A stretch of DNA of 51,891 nucleotides from an uncultured Bacteroidales bacterium. Lineage in GTDB: Bacteria; Bacteroidota; Bacteroidia; Bacteroidales; UBA932. The stretch is taken from the NCBI GenBank assembly GCA_900319405.1, contig ONOH01000012.1, forward strand, positions 25,137 through 77,027. The letters run 5' to 3'. Shown here in pieces: positions 17,867-25,904 of this stretch. A model generated the notes under the pieces. That model was not told the DNA's origin. It saw only the letters and a list, made by a program, of their open reading frames with translations, and made no database searches. A program made the translations under genes and the position numbers. Within the stretch, counting starts at the first letter, position 1; the number at the start of each line of letters is the position of its first letter.

Positions 17867-17895
17867 GACGTTCCGCTCAGGAGCGTCTCTTTTTT
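17867..17895 (+). terminator. Rho-independent terminator after rpoN
   Basis: Stem GACGTTCC (17867-17874) / GGAGCGTC (17880-17887), 8 bp with one G-T pair and a 5-nt loop, then TCTTTTTT. It separates rpoN from the dcw cluster. Confidence 0.8.
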
Positions 17896-17898
17896 GTG

Positions 17899-17949
17899 TG
17901 TGGAAAACTTTGTGGAAAATTTTGGAATAAAATGTAAGAAAATGGAAAA
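17899..17949 (+). promoter_or_regulatory. Direct repeats TGGAAAA upstream of mraZ, candidate MraZ operator
   Basis: TGTGGAAAA occurs at 17899 and again at 17911. TGGAATA at 17923 and TGGAAAA at 17943 follow on the same strand, so the TGGAA cores sit at 17901, 17913, 17923 and 17943. In E. coli and Mycoplasma, MraZ represses its own operon by binding short direct repeats at near-helical spacing. The position here, between the rpoN terminator and the -7 box, suits that role. Assignment is by analogy. Confidence 0.55.
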
Positions 17950-17956
17950 CTTTTCT

Positions 17957-17964
17957 TATCTTTG
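17957..17964 (+). promoter_or_regulatory. -7 promoter box (TATCTTTG) of the dcw cluster
   Basis: Exact consensus 36 nt before the mraZ ATG; transcription from about 17971. No other consensus box was noticed in the short spacers between mraZ and ftsZ, so this may drive all 13 genes. No TTTG -33 stands at 19 nt; a TGGAAAA repeat occupies that space. Confidence 0.7.
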
Positions 17965-18000
17965 TAACCAAGCGTGAAAGTAAAAAGTTCAACTGTTTTT

Positions 18001-18462
18001 ATGGTCAGATTTTTCGGCAAAGCCAACGGCAAAGTGGATGACAAGGGGCGCATCGTGCTCCCTGCCATTTTCCGTGACGCCCTGGTGCGCGGCGGTGCCG
18101 AAGAGATGACCCTCATCGTGAAAAAGAACGTCCAGCAACGTTGCCTGGACGTGTTCGCGTATGAAGAATGGATCCGCCGGAGCGACCTCGTTCTGGAAGG
18201 CCTGGATCCCGAACTCAACACGGAAGACGCTGACTTTTGGACCAAGTACAATGACGGCGTCTTCACCGCCACCCCGGATGGAAAACTGGGCCGGCTGAAC
18301 ATCCCGTCAGAGCTGCTTGATAGTGCAGGTATTACCAAAGAGGTAGTATTCGGCGGTGTCGGCTACAAACTCCAGATCTGGGCCGCGGAGGCCAGGGAGG
18401 CCGACCTTCTCTCCGACGAGAAGTTCAAGGAAACCGCATCGAGACTATCTTCCAAGAAATAA
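18001..18462 (+). CDS. mraZ: Transcriptional regulator MraZ
   Basis: 153 aa, two tandem SpoVT/AbrB-like MraZ halves: FFGKANGKVDDKGRIVLPAIFR near the N-terminus and NDGVFTATPDGKLGRLNIPSEL in the second half. MraZ is the dcw-cluster repressor that assembles into a ring and binds repeats upstream of itself. The ATG at 18001 is preferred over the GTG at 17974, because the latter would give a 3-nt leader and a non-conserved extension. Confidence 0.92.
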   Translation: MVRFFGKANGKVDDKGRIVLPAIFRDALVRGGAEEMTLIVKKNVQQRCLDVFAYEEWIRRSDLVLEGLDPELNTEDADFWTKYNDGVFTATPDGKLGRLNIPSELLDSAGITKEVVFGGVGYKLQIWAAEAREADLLSDEKFKETASRLSSKK

Positions 18463-18464
18463 AG

Positions 18465-18470
18465 GGAGGG
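18465..18470 (+). promoter_or_regulatory. Shine-Dalgarno-like GGAGGG before rsmH
   Basis: GGAGGG sits 7 nt upstream of the rsmH ATG. Strong Shine-Dalgarno matches are rare in Bacteroidota and in this window, so this may be coincidence or may lift rsmH translation after mraZ. Confidence 0.35.
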
Positions 18471-18477
18471 TCTCAAA

Positions 18478-19389
18478 ATGTCTGAATATCATATCCCCGT
18501 GCTCCTGGCAGAAAGTGTTTCTGCCCTGGTCACAAATCCCGATGGAATATATGCCGATGCCACTTTCGGAGGCGGTGGACACACCGCTGCCGTACTTTCA
18601 CGCTTAAACGATGGCGGGAGAGTCATCGCCTTCGATCGTGACATCGATGCCATAGCCAACGCAGCCGAAGATCCACGTCTGACGCTTATCCACAACAATT
18701 TCCGATTCATTGAGAATTATGCCCGCCACGAAGGGGTGCAGTTCGACGGCATCCTGGCCGACCTGGGGGTCTCAAGCCACCAGTTCGACACGGCCGAGCG
18801 GGGCTTCAGCTTCCGCTTTGAAGATGCGCCGCTGGATATGCGGATGAACCGGGAAGCCGCCCTGACGGCGGCGGAAGTGGTGAACACGTATGCCGAGGAA
18901 GACCTGGCACGCATTCTGGGCCTGTACGGAGAAGTGGCCGGCGAGCGCAACATGGCCCGCCTCATCGTGAAGGCGCGCGCCGAAAAGCCCCTGGAGACCA
19001 CCGGGGACCTGGACCGCGCCATCGGCCGGATGCTGCCCCCCGCCGCCGCCCACAAGCTGCTGGCCAAAGTGTACCAGGCGCTCCGCATCGAGGTGAACCA
19101 GGAAATGCGGGCCCTGGAGAAATTCCTGGAAGGCGCCACCCGCAGCCTCAAGCCGGGAGGACGGCTGGTGATCATTACCTACCACAGCCTGGAAGACCGG
19201 ATGGTAAAGAACTACATCAAGAGCGGAAACGTGGAGGGAAACGCACAGAAGGATGCTTTTGGCCGGATAGAAACGCCGCTGGAAGCCGTGGGCCGAAGGC
19301 CCCTTGTCCCGACGGAAAGTGAAATCGCCGGAAATACCCGCGCCCGCAGCGCGAAACTCCGGGTAGCGAAAAGGAGGGCCGCCCTATGA
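18478..19389 (+). CDS. rsmH: 16S rRNA (cytosine(1402)-N4)-methyltransferase
   Basis: 303 aa (MraW). The SAM-binding motif ADATFGGGGHTAAVLSRL is near residue 27, DLGVSSHQFDTAERGFSFR near 97, and the catalytic-region ITYHSLEDRMVKNYIK near 232. It methylates C1402 of 16S rRNA. Its last 4 nt overlap the ftsL start. Confidence 0.96.
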   Translation: MSEYHIPVLLAESVSALVTNPDGIYADATFGGGGHTAAVLSRLNDGGRVIAFDRDIDAIANAAEDPRLTLIHNNFRFIENYARHEGVQFDGILADLGVSSHQFDTAERGFSFRFEDAPLDMRMNREAALTAAEVVNTYAEEDLARILGLYGEVAGERNMARLIVKARAEKPLETTGDLDRAIGRMLPPAAAHKLLAKVYQALRIEVNQEMRALEKFLEGATRSLKPGGRLVIITYHSLEDRMVKNYIKSGNVEGNAQKDAFGRIETPLEAVGRRPLVPTESEIAGNTRARSAKLRVAKRRAAL

Positions 19390-19727
19390 GTTTCAACAGT
19401 GCCTGGGCCACCTTCCGCAACCTCCTGCGAGCCCTCAGAAACGGAGAATTCCTGCTCCGCATCCGGGCCGACAAGTACTATATGCACATTATGTACCTGT
19501 TCCTCCTGATGTGGGTCACCATCCTCCTGAGCCTGCAGGTGGACAAGACCCTTACCCGCGCCGGCGACAACCAGGCCGCCCTGGACGTCCTCCGCATCCA
19601 CTATGCCGAGAAAGAGGCCGCCCTGGTGAAACTGCACAGCGCATCGGCCGCGGAAAGCCGGCTGAAAGAGCTGGGTGCAGAACTGACCCTGCCCCAGGAA
19701 CCCGCCACCATCATCAAAAAGAAATGA
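19386..19727 (+). CDS. ftsL: FtsL-like cell division protein
   Basis: 113 aa bitopic protein: a basic cytoplasmic N-terminus, one membrane span (about residues 33-52, MHIMYLFLLMWVTILLSLQV) and a periplasmic helical stretch. It is placed exactly between rsmH and ftsI, overlapping both by 4 nt (ATGA). FtsL sequences are poorly conserved, so position and topology carry the call. Confidence 0.8.
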   Translation: MSFNSAWATFRNLLRALRNGEFLLRIRADKYYMHIMYLFLLMWVTILLSLQVDKTLTRAGDNQAALDVLRIHYAEKEAALVKLHSASAAESRLKELGAELTLPQEPATIIKKK

Positions 19728-21814
19728 GCAAGAAACAGAGCGAAATAAAGGACACCATCGAAAACCGCGACAGAATCCACGTGGTGATGTTCTTCCTGTC
19801 CCTGCTGTTTATGCTCCTGGGCATCGCCATCGTGGTGCGCATCATCCATATCCAGGCCACTTACACGGTGGACGAGAGGGTCATCGGCCTGTTCCGTCCT
19901 TCTGTGCAGAAGCACGTGGACCAGCCGGTGCGCGGAAAGATCCTGGCCTCCGACGGCCGTCCGCTGGCGATATCGGCCCCGCTATACGACATTTATATGG
20001 ACTGCACCGTCCGGAAGCAGGACTACATTGACCTCGGGAAAGACAGCCTGGAGCGCGCCTGGAGGGCCAAAGCCCGGGAACTGGCAGTTTACCTGAGCAA
20101 CGAGTTCCGGGACAAAAGCGCCGAAGCTTACGCCAAGGCCATCCTGGAGGGCCGCGACAAAGGTGCCAAATACCTCCGTATCCAGAAGAATGTGGATCTG
20201 AGCACCCTGGACAAGGTAAAAAGCTTCCCCCTGTTCCGCGAAGGGCCCTATACCGGAGGATTCATCGTGGAGAAGCACGAGGAACGCATCTATCCGTACG
20301 ATTCCCTGGCCCGTCGCGTCATCGGCTATGTGAAAGACCACAACCGCATTGGCCTGGAGTCCAGCTTCGACAGCGAATTGCACGGCCACGAGGGCTACGA
20401 GTACCGCCGCGTGACCGACAACAAGCGCTGGGTGCGGGACCTGGATTCGGCCCAGGTGAAAGTGGTGGACGGCAACGACATCCGCACCACCCTCAATGTG
20501 GATTTCCAGGACATCGCCGACCGCGCCCTCCGCGCCCAGATCCAGGCCGATGACGAGGTCCGCGCCGGCATCTGCATCATTATGGAAGCCAAGACGGGCG
20601 CCATCCGCGCAATGGTGAACCTCTCCCGCGGCGACACGCCGCAGACCACGCTCTGGGAGCGGGAAAACCTGTGCCTGAGGGAAGTGGGCGAACAAGGCTC
20701 CGTGATGAAGACCGTCACCCTGGTTTCGCTGGTGGAAGACGGGCACGTGAAGTCCCTGGAGCAGACCCTGCCCACCAACAACGGCTTCGTCCCCGGCGGG
20801 TACAACCAGGATGTGCATATCCTGGACTACCAGCGGGAAACCGGCCGCCGGGACATCAGCGTGATGCACGGATTCGAGATTTCCTCCAACTACGTCTTCA
20901 CCTGGCTGGCCGAAAACTACTATGGCAAAAAGCCACAGGAAATGTTCGACCACATCTACTCCTACCGTTTCGGAGAGGCCTTTGACTTTGACATTTCCGG
21001 TATGGGCACCCCCGTGGTAAACCGTCCCGGAACCCCGGGCTGGTCCAGAACGACGCTTGGAACCACGGCTTACGGATACAGCCTCAGCATTACGCCACTG
21101 CACGTGGCCACCTTCTACAACGGTATTGCCAACAAGGGACGGATGATGAAGCCCTACCTGGTGGAGAGCGTGGAGAAAGACGGCAAGGTGCTTCGCCGTT
21201 TCGAGCCCAGCGCCCTGAACAGCAGTATCTGCTCTCCCGCCACGGCCGATACCGTCACCCGGGCCCTCCGCGCCGTGGTGAACGAAGGTACCGCCACGCG
21301 TCTGAAATCGGCCAAACTGCCCGTGGGCGGAAAGACCGGAACCGCCCGCGTGGTGCTTTCCGCCAAGGAAAGGGGCGGCAGTACCAATCCCTACAGCGAC
21401 GCCTATGGACGCAAGAAATTCCAGGGCACCTTCGTGGGATTCTTCCCAGTGGACAATCCCAAATACACCATCCTTGTGACCGTCTATTCCTATCCTTCGC
21501 ACCGTAACTTCTATGGCGGCACCAAACCGGCCATGGCCGTGCGTGAGATTGTGGACAAGCTCTATGCGCTGGACGGGGAATGGGACCAGGCGCTGCGGCC
21601 CGCCGCTTCCGTACCGGTGATGGAAAGGGAAATCGTGGCGGAAAACGGCCGTGTGCCGAACCTGAAGGGCTTCGGCCTCAAGGATGCCCTGTACACCCTG
21701 GAATCGATGGGGCTGAACTGCCAGTACAGCGGAACCGGACACGTGGCGGCCCAGTCCCCTGCCGCCGGAACCGAATGCAAGAAAGGACAAAGCGTGAAAC
21801 TTACCCTGAAATAA
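19724..21814 (+). CDS. ftsI: Septal penicillin-binding protein (peptidoglycan transpeptidase) with PASTA domain
   Basis: 696 aa from the ATG overlapping the ftsL stop. One N-terminal membrane span (about 20-42) precedes the pedestal (VRGKILASDGRPLAIS). The transpeptidase has the three active-site motifs: Ser326-Val-Met-Lys329 (the preceding residues are EQG, where EPG is usual), SSN at 387-389 and KTGT at 537-540. A C-terminal PASTA domain spans about 643-696 (VPNLKGFGLKDALYTLESMG). It cross-links septal peptidoglycan with FtsW. An in-frame upstream start would reach far into ftsL and was rejected. Confidence 0.95.
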   Translation: MSKKQSEIKDTIENRDRIHVVMFFLSLLFMLLGIAIVVRIIHIQATYTVDERVIGLFRPSVQKHVDQPVRGKILASDGRPLAISAPLYDIYMDCTVRKQDYIDLGKDSLERAWRAKARELAVYLSNEFRDKSAEAYAKAILEGRDKGAKYLRIQKNVDLSTLDKVKSFPLFREGPYTGGFIVEKHEERIYPYDSLARRVIGYVKDHNRIGLESSFDSELHGHEGYEYRRVTDNKRWVRDLDSAQVKVVDGNDIRTTLNVDFQDIADRALRAQIQADDEVRAGICIIMEAKTGAIRAMVNLSRGDTPQTTLWERENLCLREVGEQGSVMKTVTLVSLVEDGHVKSLEQTLPTNNGFVPGGYNQDVHILDYQRETGRRDISVMHGFEISSNYVFTWLAENYYGKKPQEMFDHIYSYRFGEAFDFDISGMGTPVVNRPGTPGWSRTTLGTTAYGYSLSITPLHVATFYNGIANKGRMMKPYLVESVEKDGKVLRRFEPSALNSSICSPATADTVTRALRAVVNEGTATRLKSAKLPVGGKTGTARVVLSAKERGGSTNPYSDAYGRKKFQGTFVGFFPVDNPKYTILVTVYSYPSHRNFYGGTKPAMAVREIVDKLYALDGEWDQALRPAASVPVMEREIVAENGRVPNLKGFGLKDALYTLESMGLNCQYSGTGHVAAQSPAAGTECKKGQSVKLTLK

Positions 21815-23271
21815 TGAAACTTAACCTACTCATACAGCATCTTGATACGGTATCTGTCCAGGGACCTGCCGATGTGAACGTAAGCGCCATCTGCAGCGAT
21901 TCCCGGAAAGTAACGCCGGGGGCATTGTTCATCGCCGTCAGAGGTTTTGCCGGCGACGGACACGCCTATATCTCCCAGGCCCTGGACAGAGGTGCTGTGG
22001 CCGTCATCTGCGAAGAAATCCCGGAGGAGAGCCCTTCCGAAGTATGCTTCGTGCAGGTGGACAACAGCCGGAAGGCCCTGGCCCTTGCGGCCGATGCCTT
22101 CTGGGACCATCCTTCCGGGAAAATTACCCTGGTGGGCATCACCGGTACCAACGGGAAAACCACCACGGTAACGCTGCTGTACCACCTTTTCCGCAGCCTG
22201 GGCTACTCCTGCGGCTTGCTCTCGACCATCGCCAATTATGTGGGAGAAGAGCGGCTGGAAACTGAAAACACCACGGTGGACCCCATCACCCTCAACAGCC
22301 TCCTGGCCCGGATGGTGGAAGCCGGCTGTGAGTACTGCTTCATGGAGGTGAGTTCCATCGGCGTAGAGCAGGACCGAGTGACCGGCCTCCGCTTCGCGAT
22401 GGGCATTTTCTCCAACCTCACCCACGACCACCTGGACTATCACAAGACCTTTGCCGAATACCTCCGTTGCAAGAAACTGTTCTTCGACCGGCTTCCCAAG
22501 GACGCCGTCGCCCTCGTCAACAAAGACGACCGTAACGGTTCCGTGATGGTGCAGAACACCGCGGCAAAAGTGGTCAGCTTTTCTGTACAGGGCCTGGCCG
22601 ACCACACGGCCCGCATCCTGGAACAGAACTTCGACGGAATGCTCCTGAAATTAGACGGCACCGACACCTGGTGCCGCCTCATCGGACGGCACAACGCCTA
22701 TAACCTTCTGACCATCTACAGCTGCGCCGTGTGCCTGGGAGCCGACCCCACCGAAACCCTGGTGGCCCTGTCCCGCCTGGAGAGCGCTCCGGGAAGGCTG
22801 GAGAACCTTCGCGGCCCCAAAGGCCTTTCAGTCATCATCGACTATGCCCATACGCCCGACGCTCTGGAAAATGTACTGGGCACGCTTCGGGACATCGCTC
22901 CGGAACGGACGCTGGTGTGCCTTTTCGGCTGCGGCGGAGACCGCGACAGGACCAAGCGCCCGGAAATGGCCCGGGTAGCCGCCAGGCTGGCCGACCGCCT
23001 GGTCATCACCTCGGACAATCCCCGGACGGAAGATCCCGAAGCCATTATCCTGGACATCAAGGCGGGGCTGGACGTCAAGGGGCTCGCAAAGTCGCTCATC
23101 GTCACCGACCGTCGCGAAGCCATCCGCACCGCCATCCTCACCGCCCCCCGGGAGAGCACCATCCTCCTGGCCGGAAAGGGACACGAGACCTACCAGGTCA
23201 TCGGCCGGGAAAAACGCCATTTTGACGAAAAAGAAATCGTTACCGAAACCTTCAAACTGCTTGCCGAATGA
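21814..23271 (+). CDS. murE: UDP-MurNAc-tripeptide synthetase (diaminopimelate-adding)
   Basis: 485 aa Mur ligase adding meso-diaminopimelate to UDP-MurNAc-L-Ala-D-Glu. The ATP loop is GITGTNGKTTT (108-118), LTHDHLDYHKTF holds the Mg-site His, and TSDNPRTEDP contains the DNPR signature that selects DAP over lysine. One oddity: MEVSSI at 177-182, where most homologues read MEVSSH. TAATG overlap with ftsI and a 4-nt overlap with mraY indicate tight coupling. Confidence 0.95.
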   Translation: MKLNLLIQHLDTVSVQGPADVNVSAICSDSRKVTPGALFIAVRGFAGDGHAYISQALDRGAVAVICEEIPEESPSEVCFVQVDNSRKALALAADAFWDHPSGKITLVGITGTNGKTTTVTLLYHLFRSLGYSCGLLSTIANYVGEERLETENTTVDPITLNSLLARMVEAGCEYCFMEVSSIGVEQDRVTGLRFAMGIFSNLTHDHLDYHKTFAEYLRCKKLFFDRLPKDAVALVNKDDRNGSVMVQNTAAKVVSFSVQGLADHTARILEQNFDGMLLKLDGTDTWCRLIGRHNAYNLLTIYSCAVCLGADPTETLVALSRLESAPGRLENLRGPKGLSVIIDYAHTPDALENVLGTLRDIAPERTLVCLFGCGGDRDRTKRPEMARVAARLADRLVITSDNPRTEDPEAIILDIKAGLDVKGLAKSLIVTDRREAIRTAILTAPRESTILLAGKGHETYQVIGREKRHFDEKEIVTETFKLLAE

Positions 23272-24560
23272 TTTATCTGTTGTTCCAATACCTGAAGTCG
23301 GCCGGGGTGGATTTCCCCGGTATGGGACTGATGAACTACCTCAGTTTCCGGGCGATGCTGGCCGCTGTTACGGCCGTGCTCACCTCCATGTTTGCCGGCA
23401 AACGGATCATCGCCCGCCTGCAGCGGCTGCAGATCGGGGAAACGGTGCGGGACCTGGGCCTGGAGGGACAGATCCAGAAGAAGGGCACCCCCACGATGGG
23501 CGGCCTCATCATCATCCTGTCCATCCTCGCCGGCGTACTGCTGTTTTGCGACCTGAGCAACATCTATGTGATTCTCCTGCTGGTGAGCACCCTCTGGTGC
23601 GGCGCCCTGGGCTTTGCCGATGACTATATCAAGGTGTTCAAGCACAACAAGGAAGGGATGTCGGAAAAGGGGAAACTGCTGGGACAGGTGCTCCTGGGTC
23701 TTGTCATCGGCCTTACCGTCTGGATGAGTCCGGACATTGTAGTGCGCGAAAAAGTGGCAGTGGACAGCAGCATTGAAAAGGTGTTGGAGACGGAAACCGC
23801 CGTAACCCACGGCCGATATGTAGAGGAGGATGTGGTGAAGAGCACCAAGACCACCATTCCCTTCGTGAAGAACCACGAGTTCGATTACCGCTGGCTGTCG
23901 CCGGTCAAAGGTGCATGGGGCTGGTATGCCAAGTGGGCCATCTATGTGCTGATGATCGTCGTCGTGATTACCGCCTGCTCCAACGGAACCAACCTCACCG
24001 ACGGGCTGGACGGTCTGGCGGCGGGGACATCGGCCATCGTGGGCGTGGTGCTGGGCATCATCGCCTGGCTGGGCGGCAACCTTATCAACTCCAATTTCCT
24101 GAATATCATGTATATCCCCGGGTCGGGAGAAATCGCCATCTTTTTGAGCGCCTTTGTGGGTGCGCTCATCGGCTTCCTCTGGTACAATTCTTTCCCGGCC
24201 CAGGTGTTTATGGGGGATACGGGCAGCCTGACCATCGGCGGAATCATCGGCGTAAGTGCTGTGCTGATGCGTAAAGAACTCCTGATTCCGCTCCTGTGCG
24301 GAGTGTTCTTTGCCGAGAGCCTGTCGGTGCTGATGCAGCGCAGCTGGTTCAAGTTCACCCGGAAGCGCAACGGCGTGGGAACCCGTATCTGGAGTATGAC
24401 GCCGCTCCACCACCATTACCAGGACAAGAAGGCGCCCGACGGACCGGTCATCTTCCCCAAACCGGTGCCGCCGCAGCACGAAGCCAAGATTACCGTCCGT
24501 TTTTGGATTGTAGGAATCATCCTGGCAGTGAGTACATTAGCATTGTTAAAGATAAGGTAA
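23268..24560 (+). CDS. mraY: Phospho-N-acetylmuramoyl-pentapeptide-transferase
   Basis: 430 aa polytopic membrane enzyme making lipid I from UDP-MurNAc-pentapeptide and undecaprenyl phosphate. GTPTMGGLIIILS, ADDYIKVF, NLTDGLDGLAAG and the C-terminal MTPLHHHYQ are all present. It is longer than E. coli MraY (360 aa) because of a hydrophilic insert of about 60 residues around positions 155-215, as is common in Bacteroidota. Confidence 0.96.
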   Translation: MIYLLFQYLKSAGVDFPGMGLMNYLSFRAMLAAVTAVLTSMFAGKRIIARLQRLQIGETVRDLGLEGQIQKKGTPTMGGLIIILSILAGVLLFCDLSNIYVILLLVSTLWCGALGFADDYIKVFKHNKEGMSEKGKLLGQVLLGLVIGLTVWMSPDIVVREKVAVDSSIEKVLETETAVTHGRYVEEDVVKSTKTTIPFVKNHEFDYRWLSPVKGAWGWYAKWAIYVLMIVVVITACSNGTNLTDGLDGLAAGTSAIVGVVLGIIAWLGGNLINSNFLNIMYIPGSGEIAIFLSAFVGALIGFLWYNSFPAQVFMGDTGSLTIGGIIGVSAVLMRKELLIPLLCGVFFAESLSVLMQRSWFKFTRKRNGVGTRIWSMTPLHHHYQDKKAPDGPVIFPKPVPPQHEAKITVRFWIVGIILAVSTLALLKIR

Positions 24561-24566
24561 GAAGAT

Positions 24567-25901
24567 ATGTCTCGAGTAGTTGTATTGGGCGGAGCCGAAA
24601 GTGGCGTAGGAGCCGCCGTTCTGGCCAAAGTGAAAGGTTTTGATGTGTTCCTGAGCGACAAGGGGCAGATCAAGGAAGAATATGCCGCTGAGCTGCGCAA
24701 GTGGGAGATTCCCTTCGAACAGGGGCAACACACGGAGGAGAAGATTCTCAATGCCGATGAGATTGTCAAATCTCCCGGCATCCCCGAAACCGCCCCGATG
24801 ATCCGGAAAATCCGGGAACAAGGCATCCACCTGGTGTCGGAGATCGAGTTCGCCAGCCGCTTCGACCCGGCCCGGAAAATCTGCGTCACCGGCTCCAACG
24901 GCAAAACCACCACCACCTCGCTCATCTACTTCCTGCTGCAGAACGCCGGACTCAACGTGGGCCTGGGCGGCAACATCGGCAAGAGTTACGCCTACCAGGT
25001 GGCTACCGAACACTTCGACTATTATGTACTGGAAATCAGTAGCTTCCAGTTGGATGACATTTACGATTTCCGTCCGGATATCGCCATCATCACCAACATT
25101 ACCCCGGACCACCTGGACCGCTACGACCACAAGATGGAGAATTACGTAGCTGCCAAGTTCAAGATTACCAAGAACCTCCGCAGCGACGACTGCTTCATCT
25201 TCGACTCCGACGACACCATCACCATCGGCCACCTGTCCCAGATTGTGCTCCGCTGCAAGATGCTCCCCTTCTCGCAGGAGAAAGAAGTTCAGCAGGGTGC
25301 CTTTGTCAAGGATGAGCGGATGGTACTCCGCTACGAAAAAGAGGAAACTGACATTTTCCTGAAGGAACTCGCCCTGGGTGGAAAACACAATGTGTACAAC
25401 TCGATGGCAGCCGCCCTGGCCGCCAAGGCCGCCGGCATCGAAAACGAGGTCATCCGCCGCTCGCTGGCCAGCTTCCAGCCCATCGAACACAGGCTGGAGC
25501 CCGTGCTCAGCATCAAGGACGTCCTGTATATCAACGACTCCAAAGCCACCAACATCGACAGTGCCTGGTATGCCCTGGAGTGCCAGACGCGCCCGGTGGT
25601 CTGGATTGTGGGCGGAACCGACAAGGGAAACGACTACGGCATCCTGGAGGAGCTGGTGAGCCGGAAGGTGAAGGCCATCGTATGCCTGGGCGTGGACAAC
25701 AGCAAGATTCACGCGGCCTTCGAGGGAAAGGTTCCCGCCATTACGGACGCGCTATCGGCCCAGGAAGCCGTCCAGAAGGCGTCCCGCCTGGCCAGCGCCG
25801 GAGACGTGGTACTCTTGAGCCCCTGCTGCGCCAGTTTCGACCTGTTCAAGAATTACGAAGACCGGGGCGAGCAGTTCAAGGCTGCCGTCCGTAATCTGTA
25901 A
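24567..25901 (+). CDS. murD: UDP-N-acetylmuramoyl-L-alanine--D-glutamate ligase
   Basis: 444 aa cytoplasmic Mur ligase adding D-glutamate. The N-terminal Rossmann domain starts VVLGGAESGVGAAVLA, the ATP loop is VTGSNGKTTTTSL (near 112), then ITPDHLDRYDHKMENY and the C-terminal INDSKATNIDSAWYAL and LLSPCCASFDLFKNYEDRG. Six nt after mraY, 3 nt before ftsW. Confidence 0.96.
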   Translation: MSRVVVLGGAESGVGAAVLAKVKGFDVFLSDKGQIKEEYAAELRKWEIPFEQGQHTEEKILNADEIVKSPGIPETAPMIRKIREQGIHLVSEIEFASRFDPARKICVTGSNGKTTTTSLIYFLLQNAGLNVGLGGNIGKSYAYQVATEHFDYYVLEISSFQLDDIYDFRPDIAIITNITPDHLDRYDHKMENYVAAKFKITKNLRSDDCFIFDSDDTITIGHLSQIVLRCKMLPFSQEKEVQQGAFVKDERMVLRYEKEETDIFLKELALGGKHNVYNSMAAALAAKAAGIENEVIRRSLASFQPIEHRLEPVLSIKDVLYINDSKATNIDSAWYALECQTRPVVWIVGGTDKGNDYGILEELVSRKVKAIVCLGVDNSKIHAAFEGKVPAITDALSAQEAVQKASRLASAGDVVLLSPCCASFDLFKNYEDRGEQFKAAVRNL

Positions 25902-25904
25902 GAT

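Noticed and set aside
17899-17949. The TGGAAAA repeats as DnaA boxes or a replication origin
   Set aside because: They do not match TTATCCACA-type boxes, no dnaA or AT-rich unwinding region is nearby, and position before mraZ explains them better.
19511-19723. An N-terminal extension of ftsI of 71 codons
   Set aside because: It would overlap most of ftsL in another frame; the ATG at 19724 gives a normal FtsI N-terminus and the usual ATGA overlap.
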